64,000 nucleotides of DNA from Comamonas phosphati (lineage in GTDB: Bacteria > Pseudomonadota > Gammaproteobacteria > Burkholderiales > Burkholderiaceae_C). The notes beneath the pieces are model-generated. The model saw only the letters and a program-made list of their open reading frames with translations. It did no database searches and was not told the origin of the DNA. Both the position numbers and the translations under genes were made by a program. The stretch is taken from positions 1 through 64,000 of the forward strand of contig NZ_BMEU01000010.1 of the NCBI RefSeq assembly GCF_014637085.1, in the 5' to 3' direction. Every line of letters begins with the position of its first letter. Position 1 is the first letter of the stretch. Below, piece after piece: positions 1 through 8,000 of this stretch.

Positions 1-59
1 CGGTGCGCAACTTTCTGGGTGCCATTCACTTGGCCGCTGCCATGGTTTGGCTCAATTGA
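1..59 (+). CDS. C-terminal tail of an insertion-sequence transposase (partial)
   Basis: The frame starting at base 3 is open from the window edge and ends at TGA 57-59, giving about 18 residues that read VRNFLGAIHLAAAMVWLN. A short hydrophobic helix ending in W-L-N or W-L-R is typical of the very end of IS5-type DDE transposases, so I read this as the last helix of a transposase whose body lies outside the window. Nothing catalytic is visible here; the family assignment rests on the tail alone and is therefore tentative. Confidence 0.45.
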   Translation, partial: VRNFLGAIHLAAAMVWLN

Positions 60-264
60 GCACCATGGCCTGGGAATGAACTCGGACATCGATTGATGAC
101 ACGCCCTAAAAGCCGGGTGCCGCTTGGCCCGACCCTATCCGTGACAATTTGTCAGTGTTTTCCCGAGTTTTTCTGCAGATATCGAACCTGTACCCATTCA
201 ATGCGATCCGCGGTCGCACCAGGCCCTGCAACTGATTCCCGACTTTTCTTTGATCCGGGCCTGA

Positions 265-294
265 GAAGGTGTTCATGACCTGCTCGCGCCGCGA
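265..294 (+). repeat. Relic of the left end of the MITE-like element found at 63558
   Basis: These 30 bases match the first 30 bases of the element at 63558-63823 at 25 positions, including an identical block CTCGCGCCGCGA. Only the left end is present; the body and right end are missing, and the queG stop codon follows within a dozen bases. It looks like a decayed or recombined copy. The stretch between base 60 and here shows no gene. Confidence 0.5.
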
Positions 295-305
295 GCCAGC
301 CGATC

Positions 306-1394
306 CTAGGCCTGCGGCGCCTGGGCCAGCGCCCAGGCCACATGCTCGCGCACCACTTCGCTGCCGTGATCGGCGCGGCCTGCCAGCGCGGCCTGCAGGC
401 TGGCGCGCTCGGCGGCGTTGTTACTCACGCGCAGCGCGTTGCCCATGGCCACGGCCACGTTGCGCAGCCAGCGCTCATGGCCTATGCGCCGGATCGGGCT
501 GCCTTCGGTCAGGCGCAGGAACATGGCCTCGTCCCAAGCCAGGAAATGCACCAGCTGGGTCCCGGCCAGACTAGCGCGCGCATCGAAGTCGGGCAGCGCG
601 CTGGTCTTGGCAAATTTGTTCCAGGGGCAGGCCAGCTGGCAGTCGTCGCAGCCGTAGATGCGGTTGGCCATGAGCGGGCGCAGCTCCACGGGAATGCTGC
701 CTGGATGCTCGATGGTCAGGTAGGAAATGCAGCGGCGCGCATCCACGCGGTGCGCCGCCACGATGGCACCGGTCGGGCAGGCATCCACGCAGGCTGTGCA
801 GTTGCCGCAGTGCGCGCTCACGGACTCGGTGGGCTCCAGAGCAACGTCCACATAGATCTCGCCCAGGAAGAACATGGAACCCGCCTCGCGGTGCAGCACC
901 AGGGTGTGCTTGCCGCGCCAGCCCAGGCCGCTGCGGCTGGCCAGCTCGGCCTCCAGTACCGGCGCCGAGTCGGTGAAGACGCGGTGGCCGAAGGGCCCGA
1001 TTTCCTGCGCGATCCGGTCGGCCAGCTTCTGCAGCCGGTTGCGCAACACTTTGTGATAGTCGCGACCGCGCGCATAGACGGACACGATGCCTTCGCCCGG
1101 CCTTTGCAGGCGCGACCATTCCACCGCCTGCCAGCCTTCGGGCGTGTCGCGCGGAAGATAATCCATGCGGGCCGTGATCACGCTCACGGTGCCGGGAACT
1201 AATTCGGCCGGACGCGCTCGTTTCAAGCCATGGGCCTGCATGTAATGCATCTCGCCATGGAAGCCTTGCGCCAACCATTGCTCCAAACCGGGTTCGGCCG
1301 AGGACAAATCCACACCAGCCACACCAATTTGGGAAAATCCCAGCTCGCGAGCCCAGGCTTGCATCAAAGGAACCAATTGACTGCTGCTCACCAT
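306..1394 (-). CDS. queG: Epoxyqueuosine reductase QueG
   Basis: QueG performs the last step of queuosine synthesis, reducing epoxyqueuosine to queuosine at the wobble base of GUN-decoding tRNAs, with cobalamin and two 4Fe-4S clusters in the cytoplasm. The 362-residue product shows the TDSAP segment near residue 141 and the ferredoxin-like cysteines C196, C199, C202, C206 and C249, C252, C256, the last in the family motif GCDDCQLACPWN. Length fits the family. The open frame continues upstream to 2120 but would run antisense through tsaE and amiC, so the ATG at 1394 is chosen. It is divergent from tsaE with only 30 bp between the starts. Confidence 0.95.
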   Translation of the reverse strand: MVSSSQLVPLMQAWARELGFSQIGVAGVDLSSAEPGLEQWLAQGFHGEMHYMQAHGLKRARPAELVPGTVSVITARMDYLPRDTPEGWQAVEWSRLQRPGEGIVSVYARGRDYHKVLRNRLQKLADRIAQEIGPFGHRVFTDSAPVLEAELASRSGLGWRGKHTLVLHREAGSMFFLGEIYVDVALEPTESVSAHCGNCTACVDACPTGAIVAAHRVDARRCISYLTIEHPGSIPVELRPLMANRIYGCDDCQLACPWNKFAKTSALPDFDARASLAGTQLVHFLAWDEAMFLRLTEGSPIRRIGHERWLRNVAVAMGNALRVSNNAAERASLQAALAGRADHGSEVVREHVAWALAQAPQA

Positions 1395-1424
1395 ATCCCC
1401 CCGATTGTAGAAAGCCAGGCGACT

Positions 1425-1898
1425 GTGCCCCTGCAGGAATGGCGCATTGTCTGGCACGACGAAGAGGACACGGCGCGCTTTGCCCAGGTCCTGGCGGCCC
1501 AGCCCCTGCTGCGCCATGCCTACGTCACCCTGCACGGCGATCTGGGGGCCGGCAAGACCACGCTGGTGCGCCACTGGCTGCGCGCCCTGGGCGTGCAGGG
1601 CCGCATCAAGAGCCCGACCTACGCCGTGGTGGAGCCGCATGAGGTGGGCGACCTGTCCATCTGGCACTTCGACTTCTACCGCTTCGACGATCCGCGCGAA
1701 TGGGAGGATGCCGGTTTTCGCGACATTTTTGCCAGCCCCGGCCTCAAGCTGGCAGAATGGCCCGAGAAGGCCGCAGCGGTTACACCTGTTGCGGATATAG
1801 CTATCCATATCGAAGCAACCGACGACGCACGGCGGCAGGTGACGCTCCAGGCGTTCACACCGGCCGGCTGCACCGTGCTTGACGCATTCAAGGCATGA
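1425..1898 (+). CDS. tsaE: tRNA threonylcarbamoyladenosine biosynthesis ATPase TsaE
   Basis: TsaE is the small P-loop ATPase that works with TsaB and TsaD in making N6-threonylcarbamoyladenosine at position 37 of ANN-decoding tRNAs. The Walker A motif GDLGAGKT lies at residues 38-45 of the 157-residue product, followed by the SPTYAVVEPH and HFDFYR segments typical of the family. No ATG fits the family length, so the GTG at 1425 is taken as start. The stop overlaps the amiC start by four bases (ATGA), indicating translational coupling. A locally AT-richer patch around 1782-1830 near the C-terminus departs from the surrounding codon use. Confidence 0.93.
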   Translation: MPLQEWRIVWHDEEDTARFAQVLAAQPLLRHAYVTLHGDLGAGKTTLVRHWLRALGVQGRIKSPTYAVVEPHEVGDLSIWHFDFYRFDDPREWEDAGFRDIFASPGLKLAEWPEKAAAVTPVADIAIHIEATDDARRQVTLQAFTPAGCTVLDAFKA

Positions 1899-3379
1899 GC
1901 AAAGCCCTACCCACCCCCGTCCCGTTCGCGCCTTCGGCCCTTTCGCGCCGTGGCCTGCTGCAAGCGGGCTCCATCGTGCTGCTGCTGGGCCGCCAGCACA
2001 TCGCCCAGGGCGCCAGCATCGTCGCCGTGCGCGTCTGGCCTGCGCCCGACTACTCGCGCGTGACCATCGAGTCCGACATCCCGCTGACGGCCAAGCCCAT
2101 CTTCGTTCCCACGCCGCCACGCCTGGCCGTGGACATCGAGGGCATAGACCTGAACCCGGCCCTGCGCGAACTGGTGGCCAAGGTGCGGCCCGACGACCCC
2201 AACATCTCGACCATCCGCGTGGGGCAGAACTCGCCCAGCGTGGTGCGCCTGGTGATCGACCTCAAGCAGGAAGCCCGGCCCCAGGTTTTCACGCTGGCGC
2301 CCGTCGCGCCCTACAAGAACCGCCTGGTGCTCGACCTCTACCCGGCCAAGGCCGTGGACCCGCTGGAAGCGCTGATCAGCGAGCGGCTGCGCGACGCCGG
2401 CCCGGGAGCGGCAGCCGCACCCTCGCCTTCCTCGCCGATCACCACGCCGCCGCCGGCCGCGATTGCCGCAGCGCCCCAGCCCGACCCACTGGGCGACCTG
2501 ATTGCCCAGCACAACCGCCCCGGCACGACGCCTTCGACGCCGGCACCCGCGCCCATCACCTCGGCCCAGGCGCCGATGCCGGCCCCGGCTCGCCCGGCAC
2601 CTCCGCCTCCCGCCCCTGTGCCGGCGCCCGCCGGCCAGGCCACCTCGCGGCGCACCGATCGCATCATCATCGTGGCCCTGGATCCGGGCCATGGCGGCGA
2701 AGACCCCGGCGCCACGGGCCCCAGCGGCCTGCGCGAGAAGGACGTGGTGCTCAAGGTGGCGTACCTGCTGCGCGAGCGCATCAACAACTCCCGCGTGGGC
2801 GGCAACCCCATGCGCGCCTTCATGACGCGCGATGCCGACTTCTTCGTGCCCCTGGCCACCCGCGTGGAAAAGGCCCGCCGCGTGCAGGCCGACCTGTTCA
2901 TCAGCATCCATGCCGATGCCTTCACCACGCCCGCCGCGCGCGGCGCCAGCGTGTTTGCGCTGAGCGAGCGCGGCGCCTCCAGCACGGCCGCGCGCTGGCT
3001 GGCCAACAAGGAAAACCAGTCCGATCTGGTCGGCGGCCTGAACATGGGCGTGCAGGACCAGCACGTGCAGCGCATGCTGCTGGACATGAGCACCACGGCC
3101 CAGATCAAGGACAGCCTCAAACTCGGCACCTCGCTGCTCGGCGAGATCGGCGGCATGGCCCGATTGCACAAGGGCAAGGTCGAACAGGCCGGCTTTGCCG
3201 TGCTCAAGGCTCCGGACATCCCCAGCGTGCTGGTGGAGACGGCCTTTATCAGCAACCCCGAGGAAGAGGCCAAGCTGCGCAGCAGCAGCTACCAGGAAGA
3301 TCTGGCCGACGCCCTGATGAACGGCATCCGCAAATACTTCGCCCACAACCCGCCGCTGGCCCGCAGCCGGTCGGTTTGA
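1895..3379 (+). CDS. amiC: N-acetylmuramoyl-L-alanine amidase AmiC, probably Tat-exported
   Basis: AmiC cleaves the amide bond between N-acetylmuramic acid and the stem peptide of murein, chiefly at the septum during daughter-cell separation. The 494-residue product begins with a twin-arginine signal (SRRGLL at 17-22), followed by an AMIN targeting domain (about 40-145), a long Pro/Ala-rich linker (about 165-245) and an Amidase_3 domain (about 255-485). Zinc-site segments DPGHGGEDPGA, FISIHADAF and LVETAFISN are all present, so it should be active. It is translationally coupled to tsaE. In relatives this cluster runs directly into mutL; here three genes intervene. Confidence 0.95.
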   Translation: MSKALPTPVPFAPSALSRRGLLQAGSIVLLLGRQHIAQGASIVAVRVWPAPDYSRVTIESDIPLTAKPIFVPTPPRLAVDIEGIDLNPALRELVAKVRPDDPNISTIRVGQNSPSVVRLVIDLKQEARPQVFTLAPVAPYKNRLVLDLYPAKAVDPLEALISERLRDAGPGAAAAPSPSSPITTPPPAAIAAAPQPDPLGDLIAQHNRPGTTPSTPAPAPITSAQAPMPAPARPAPPPPAPVPAPAGQATSRRTDRIIIVALDPGHGGEDPGATGPSGLREKDVVLKVAYLLRERINNSRVGGNPMRAFMTRDADFFVPLATRVEKARRVQADLFISIHADAFTTPAARGASVFALSERGASSTAARWLANKENQSDLVGGLNMGVQDQHVQRMLLDMSTTAQIKDSLKLGTSLLGEIGGMARLHKGKVEQAGFAVLKAPDIPSVLVETAFISNPEEEAKLRSSSYQEDLADALMNGIRKYFAHNPPLARSRSV

Positions 3380-3591
3380 GGCTCTGTCCGACACACTCTT
3401 CAAGGAGCGCCAGCGCACGCCTGCGTGCAGGAGCTGTTGCCCCTGCCGGACGATTTGCGCCCATCTCCTACCACTCGCCCGCGGCAGTCGTGGCACTATG
3501 AAGGCGTGTTCCACTTGGAGCGAGGGCTGGCGCAACCACCCGCCACAAGCGGCTTGCCCCTTCCGCCTGCGCTCCCATCAAGGAGATGGAT

Positions 3592-3822
3592 ATGAGGATA
3601 CGAACCGGCTCTTCCCTGGTAGCAGCTGCTTTGCTGAGCCTGGCTCTGGCAGGCTGCGCCTCTCACCCCACCAATGCCCAGATCGGCACCGGCGTGGGCG
3701 CCGTAGCCGGTGGCGTGGTGGGTGATGCGGTCTTCGGCTCCACCCTCGGCACCGTGGGTGGCGCCGCAGCCGGCGCGCTCATCGGCAACGAGGTGGGCAA
3801 GCGCCACGACCGCAGATATTGA
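3592..3822 (+). CDS. Glycine-zipper outer-membrane lipoprotein (paralogue of 5084)
   Basis: A 76-residue product with a lipoprotein signal ending LALAGC and then a run of GxxxG-like segments typical of the glycine zipper 2TM domain (Rickettsia 17-kDa antigen/SlyB-like). Such proteins insert in or associate with the outer membrane and often respond to envelope stress. An in-frame ATG at 3586 sits directly against the AAGGAG ribosome site (3580-3585), so the second ATG at 3592, with six bases of spacing, is the likelier start. It is closely related to the protein at 5084 (both end with AAAGALIGNE-type sequence). Exact function unknown. Confidence 0.85.
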   Translation: MRIRTGSSLVAAALLSLALAGCASHPTNAQIGTGVGAVAGGVVGDAVFGSTLGTVGGAAAGALIGNEVGKRHDRRY

Positions 3823-3831
3823 CTTCCGCTG

Positions 3832-3943
3832 AGCGGCCTCGCCGCCTTTCCCGGAGGGGGCGACGCCCCGATGTGGGGCGGCTCTTCAGCGCTGTCCCGC
3901 GGTGTCCCGCGCTCGGAGTGCGCCAGTTTCGTGAACCACACCC
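3832..3943 (-). repeat. Divergent copy D of the dispersed ~120-bp intergenic repeat
   Basis: The stretch has the same order of blocks as the copies at 22315, 25433 and 51129, read in the opposite direction to the first two: a CTGAGCGG-like start, a C-run/G-run hairpin followed by GACGCC, and a GCGCCAGTTTCGTG end. Identity is clearly lower than between copies A and B, so this may be an old copy. Confidence 0.4.
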
Positions 3944-3990
3944 GTTTCACGCAGCGCCGCGGATAACCGCTAGACCTCTCGCATGAAAAG

Positions 3991-4024
3991 AAAAAGCCCC
4001 GGTTCATCTGCACCGGGGCTTTTT
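3991..4024. terminator. Bidirectional rho-independent terminator
   Basis: A perfect 12-bp inverted repeat, AAAAAGCCCCGG (3991-4002) and CCGGGGCTTTTT (4013-4024), with a 10-base loop. Because the stem ends in A5 and T5 it can act on both strands: for the lipoprotein transcript coming from the left and the dedA-type gene coming from the right. Confidence 0.85.
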
Positions 4025-4042
4025 CATGAGGCCAGCCCAGAC

Positions 4043-4699
4043 TTACTGCACCGCCGGGGCCTTGTCGCCGCGGCCCGCGCGCCAGGCGCCGAAGATGGCC
4101 AGCAGGCCCGGAATCAGGATCAGCCCCCAGATGATTTTCTCCAGGTTGTTGCGCACCCACTCCAGGTTGCCGAAGAAATAGCCCGCCGTGCTGATGCCCA
4201 GCACCCAGACCAGCGCGCCCACCACGTTGAACATGCTGAACCGCGCGCGGCTCATGCGGGCCACGCCGGCCACAAAGGGTGCGAAGGTGCGGATGAACGG
4301 CATGAAGCGCGCCAGGATGATGGTGATGCCACCGTAGCGCTCATAGAAAGCATGCGCCTGGTCGAAGGCCTTGCGGTTGAACCAGCGCGAATCCTCCCAC
4401 TGGAAGACCTTGGGCCCCAGGTAGCGGCCTATGGTGTAGTTGCACTGGTCGCCCAGAACGGCGGCCAGCAGCAGTACGGCCACGGCCAGCGGAAAGCTCA
4501 TGAAGCCCGCTCCGCACAGGGCGCCGGTGATGAACAGCAGCGAATCACCCGGCAGGAACGGCATGACGACCACGCCGGTCTCCACGAACACGATGATGAA
4601 CAGCAAGGCGTACACCCAGGGCCCGTAGGCCACGACAAAGGCCTCCAGATGCTTGTCGATGTGCAGGATGAAGTCGATCAGGAACTGAATGATTTCCAA
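4043..4699 (-). CDS. DedA-family inner-membrane protein
   Basis: DedA (SNARE-associated, VTT) proteins are polytopic membrane proteins needed for membrane homeostasis; some act as undecaprenyl-phosphate or phospholipid flippases. The 218-residue product has about five hydrophobic segments and both family signatures: the re-entrant FLPGDSLLF block and ARFMPFIRTFAPFVAG with its key arginines. The start is taken as TTG at 4699, preceded by AGAGGA seven bases upstream; the longer frame from 4765 begins with an unrelated non-hydrophobic extension. It is convergent with the lipoprotein gene on its left and divergent from the one on its right. Confidence 0.88.
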   Translation of the reverse strand: MEIIQFLIDFILHIDKHLEAFVVAYGPWVYALLFIIVFVETGVVVMPFLPGDSLLFITGALCGAGFMSFPLAVAVLLLAAVLGDQCNYTIGRYLGPKVFQWEDSRWFNRKAFDQAHAFYERYGGITIILARFMPFIRTFAPFVAGVARMSRARFSMFNVVGALVWVLGISTAGYFFGNLEWVRNNLEKIIWGLILIPGLLAIFGAWRAGRGDKAPAVQ

Positions 4700-5083
4700 G
4701 GCGCAATCCTCTTGATTTCCGCGTGACGGGAGCGGCAGCATGCCGGCCTGTAATGTACTGCGCAAAATCCTTCATTCTGCGCGCCAGGAGCCCTGGCGGC
4801 CAGGCTTCGGCAGAACATTGCAACCAGAGTCACAACTGTTTGCAGCTGCCAACAATCACGTTCTGGCACACTCACCTTGTTACAAGTTTTGTTAAATCTA
4901 TACCTGAATCTCATCAAACCAGCGGGTTTGTACAGGCACAGTGGAGGCGTGTCAGAGCCATGCGCAAATCTTGTGCAACGACGCAAAATCCAGAACCAGC
5001 CTTCATGGTTCTGCTGCTTCACTCATCCGGGATGAGATGCACAGCAGTCTTTCCCCAACAAGCAAGATGAGAGGAATCCAAAA
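4700..5083. other. Gene-free divergent region between the DedA gene and the second lipoprotein
   Basis: I see no convincing gene in these 384 bases. The right half is AT-richer than the surroundings and holds a candidate promoter (4877-4904) and a leader of roughly 170 bases for the lipoprotein at 5084, whose ribosome site GAGGAA lies shortly before its ATG. Several open frames cross it on both strands but lack ribosome sites and family-like composition. Confidence 0.6.
4877..4904 (+). promoter_or_regulatory. Candidate promoter with a direct repeat for the lipoprotein at 5084
   Basis: TTGTTA (4877-4882) and TATACC (4899-4904) are separated by 16 bases, each matching four of six consensus positions for a sigma-70 promoter. 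TTGTTA is repeated 12 bases downstream (4889-4894), which could be a regulator site, for example of an envelope-stress response regulator. This is pattern reading only. Confidence 0.35.
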
Positions 5084-5323
5084 ATGATCAAGAACACCCT
5101 GAAAACCGGTAAATCCCTGGTCCTGGCCGCCGCAGTGGTCGGCACCCTGGCCCTGAGCGGCTGCGCTCACGGCCCCAGCAATCGACAACTCGGCATCGGT
5201 GCGGGCGCCGTGGCCGGCGGCGCCGTCGGCAATGTGCTGTTCGGCGGCCCCGTGGGCACCATCGGTGGTGCCGCAGCCGGCGCCCTGATCGGCAACGAAA
5301 TGACCAGCGGCCGCCATCGCTAA
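5084..5323 (+). CDS. Glycine-zipper outer-membrane lipoprotein (paralogue of 3592)
   Basis: A 79-residue lipoprotein with the lipobox LALSGC and a glycine-zipper region rich in GAGAVAGG and GGAAAGALIGNE segments, almost the same layout as the protein at 3592. Family members sit in the outer membrane; SlyB and OsmB are known relatives with stress-related roles. It has its own long leader and a strong terminator, so it is probably a single-gene, well expressed transcript. The molecular role is unknown. Confidence 0.87.
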   Translation: MIKNTLKTGKSLVLAAAVVGTLALSGCAHGPSNRQLGIGAGAVAGGAVGNVLFGGPVGTIGGAAAGALIGNEMTSGRHR

Positions 5324-5369
5324 AGCGTCCCAGCGCCCTCTCCAGGCCACGGCATCCCTGGCCTGGGAT

Positions 5370-5403
5370 AACAAAGAGCTGCATCCGCAGCTCTTTGTTG
5401 TTT
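5370..5403 (+). terminator. Rho-independent terminator of the lipoprotein gene
   Basis: A perfect 13-bp stem (5370-5382 with 5387-5399) closed by a four-base loop ATCC and followed by a T-rich run TTGTTGTTT. A second smaller inverted repeat, CCAGGCCA with TGGCCTGG, lies just before it at 5342-5367. Confidence 0.88.
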
Positions 5404-5461
5404 CCGGAACCGCAAAAAGCTCACTTCGAAGCCGTCTTGCCCCCGCGCCTAGAATGCTTGC

Positions 5462-7588
5462 GTGAACGCATCCAGCCCTGAACTCTCCCCTGCTTCCTCC
5501 GAAGCCACCCCATCCCGCCGCCCCATTCGCGACCTGCCCGACGAGCTGATCAGCCAGATTGCCGCCGGCGAGGTGGTGGAGCGTCCGGCATCCGTGGTGC
5601 GCGAGCTCGTGGACAACGCCCTGGACGCCGGAGCGCGCCAGATCACCGTGCGCCTGCTCGCCGGCGGCGTGCGCCTGATCTCCGTCGAGGATGACGGTGG
5701 CGGCATTCCCCGTGACGAGCTGCCTGTGGCCCTGCGCCGCCATGCCACGAGCAAGATTTCGGATCTGCACGATCTGGAAACCGTGGCCACCATGGGTTTT
5801 CGGGGTGAAGCGCTGGCTGCCATCGCCTCGGTATCGGAAGCCTCCATCCTCTCGCGCCCGGCCGGCCAGGAATCGGCCTATCTGCTGGACGCCCGCAGCG
5901 GCGAACTGCGCCCCGCAGCCCGCAACCAGGGCACGACGGTAGAGGTCAAGGAGCTGTTCTTCTCCACGCCGGCGCGCCGCAAGTTTCTCAAGACGGATGC
6001 CACCGAGCTGGCCCACTGCATCGAATCCGTGCGTCGCCATGCGCTGGCCCGTCCCGACGTGGGCTTTGCCATCTGGCACGAGGGCAAGCTGGTCGAGCAA
6101 TGGCGGGCTGCAGTTACCGATGATTCAAATGCCGACGCCGCCCTGGCCCGCCGCCTGTCCGATGTGCTGGGCGACAACTTCGTGGACAAATCGGTGACCG
6201 TGGACCATTGGGCCGGACCCGTCCACGTCACGGGGCGCGCCGGCATTCCCGACGCGGCGCGCTCGCGCCCGGACCATCAGTTCTGCTACGTCAACGGCCG
6301 TTTCGTGCGCGACAAGGTGCTCACCCATGCCGCCCGCTCCGCCTACGAGGACGTGCTGCACGGCAACAAGCAGCCGGTCTATGCGCTGTATGTGGAGATA
6401 GACCCGGCGCGCGTGGACGTGAACGTGCACCCGACCAAGATCGAAGTACGCTTTCGCGACAGCCGCGAGGTGCACCAGGCCGTGCGCCATGCCATCGAGA
6501 ACGCCCTGGCCGCGCCACGCGCCGCCGCCGTGGTCGAAGCCGCTGCCCAGGAAACCACGCGCCAGCCCGGCCTGATTGCCGAAGCCGGCCAGGCTCCCAG
6601 CCCCGCCTGGCCGCAGACCCGCATGGCTTTTGGCGAAGAGCGTGCCGGCAACCCCGTGCGCGATCTGGCCAGTCTGTGGGCGCCCATGCGCGAAGCCATG
6701 CCGGCGTCGCCCGCAGCGCCGGCCGCCCCCGATGCGCCGCAAGCCGAGCCCGCCGAAACCGCTGCGGCACCCGCCATGCCTGCCGCCTCTCCGGCATCGG
6801 CGCCGGCGGCCTCGAGCCATCCAGGCACGGCGGCCGGAAGCGACGCAGCCGAAGCCACGGCCGTCAAGCTGCGCCCCTCGGGCCAGTCCAGCTACTTCAG
6901 CGCCAGGTCGACAACGCCTGCCGTCGCGCCGCAAGTCGCGGAAGCCATGCCAGCACCGCTGGCCCAGCCGGCCCCGGCCGTTGCCGACAGTGCTGCACCG
7001 GTATGGCCGCTGGGCCGCGCCGTGGCGCAAATCCACGGCGTCTACATCCTGGCCGAGAACCATCTGGGCCTGGTGGTGGTCGACATGCACGCGGCCCATG
7101 AGCGCATCGTCTACGAGCAGCTCAAGAACGCCATCAACGGCGACGACCGTATTCCGAGCCAGCCGCTGCTCATCCCGGCCACCTTTGCCGCGACGCCCGA
7201 GGAAGTGGCCACGGCCGAGGCCCATGGCGAGACGCTGCAGGCCCTGGGCCTTGAAGTCTCCCCGTTCTCGCCCAAGACCCTGGCCGTGCGTGCCGTGCCC
7301 GCCACGCTGGCCCAGGGCGACGCGGTGGAGCTGGCGCGCAGCGTGCTGGCCGAACTGGCCCAGCACGACGCCAGCACCGTGGTGCAGCGCGCGCGCAACG
7401 AGATCCTGGCCACCATGGCCTGCCACGGCGCCGTGCGCGCCAACCGCAAGCTCACCCTCGACGAGATGAATGCGCTGCTGCGCCAGATGGAAGTGACCGA
7501 GCGCTCCGACCAATGCAATCACGGCCGCCCGACCTGGCGGCAGATGAGCATGAAGGAAATGGACGCCCTCTTTCTGCGCGGCCGATAG
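5462..7588 (+). CDS. mutL: DNA mismatch repair protein MutL
   Basis: MutL links mismatch recognition by MutS to downstream strand incision. The 708-residue product has the GHKL ATPase motifs NALDAG and a GFRGEAL block in the N-terminal 350 residues, an Ala/Pro-rich linker (about 350-510), and a C-terminal dimerisation domain. The C-terminal domain keeps the metal-binding signature as DMHAAHERIVYE, with ACHGAVRAN and CNHGRP, so it is predicted to be a nicking MutL of the kind found where Dam/MutH is absent. The start is GTG at 5462. A GC-rich hairpin follows the stop (7603-7637). Confidence 0.96.
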   Translation: MNASSPELSPASSEATPSRRPIRDLPDELISQIAAGEVVERPASVVRELVDNALDAGARQITVRLLAGGVRLISVEDDGGGIPRDELPVALRRHATSKISDLHDLETVATMGFRGEALAAIASVSEASILSRPAGQESAYLLDARSGELRPAARNQGTTVEVKELFFSTPARRKFLKTDATELAHCIESVRRHALARPDVGFAIWHEGKLVEQWRAAVTDDSNADAALARRLSDVLGDNFVDKSVTVDHWAGPVHVTGRAGIPDAARSRPDHQFCYVNGRFVRDKVLTHAARSAYEDVLHGNKQPVYALYVEIDPARVDVNVHPTKIEVRFRDSREVHQAVRHAIENALAAPRAAAVVEAAAQETTRQPGLIAEAGQAPSPAWPQTRMAFGEERAGNPVRDLASLWAPMREAMPASPAAPAAPDAPQAEPAETAAAPAMPAASPASAPAASSHPGTAAGSDAAEATAVKLRPSGQSSYFSARSTTPAVAPQVAEAMPAPLAQPAPAVADSAAPVWPLGRAVAQIHGVYILAENHLGLVVVDMHAAHERIVYEQLKNAINGDDRIPSQPLLIPATFAATPEEVATAEAHGETLQALGLEVSPFSPKTLAVRAVPATLAQGDAVELARSVLAELAQHDASTVVQRARNEILATMACHGAVRANRKLTLDEMNALLRQMEVTERSDQCNHGRPTWRQMSMKEMDALFLRGR

Positions 7589-8000
7589 GAAGAAAACCGG
7601 GCGGGCCGGGCAGCGGTTCGCGCCGCCGGCCCGGCCCTGGATTGCCGCAAGCGGCCACGATGACGGCGCGGGACAGCCGGCCGGTGCGGCGTGCGCCTGG
7701 GCGCGGGCGACCGCCAGCCCCATGCGCGGCATTGCCCGCGCGGCAATCCGCAGTCCGGCTGCGCCGCAAAGCGAAAACTCCGTTGCATTCCCTCTTTGCG
7801 CACCGTTTCGGTTCAAAAATATTGCACCAATACCCGTTCCCAATGGGGAAACGATTTTCTCATGCACCAAATAACGGCATTCGCGCACCATGACTGCGCA
7901 AACCACGCCCCAAAAAGAAGCATGGAGGCATAACTTTTTGGCATAATCATGGTTTGCACAATTTGTCAGCAGCCCGTTTTTAGTCAGAAAGTTCTCTCAT
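7589..8000. other. Gene-free leader region upstream of gdhA
   Basis: No supported gene. A GC-rich hairpin at 7603-7637 (GGGCCGGGC with GCCCGGCCC, plus an inner stem) follows mutL and has no T-run, so any termination would need Rho. From about 7790 the sequence becomes AT-richer, as expected of a promoter region for gdhA. GGCATAA occurs twice (7926 and 7939 region), and CCAAAAAG is inverted as CTTTTTGG around 7912-7940. I could not settle on one promoter. Confidence 0.55.
7824..7890 (+). promoter_or_regulatory. Three GCACCA hexamers upstream of gdhA
   Basis: GCACCA occurs at 7824-7829, 7864-7869 and 7885-7890, 40 and 21 bases apart, roughly four and two helical turns, so they would lie on about the same face of DNA. 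GCACCA resembles half of the NtrC site of enteric bacteria, and gdhA is a nitrogen gene, but no sigma-54 promoter with correct spacing was found. Treat as a candidate only. Confidence 0.25.

Noticed and set aside
7926-7960. Sigma-54 promoter upstream of gdhA (TGGCAT...TTTGCA)
   Set aside because: The GG and GC elements are 14 bases apart instead of 10, so the spacing is wrong.
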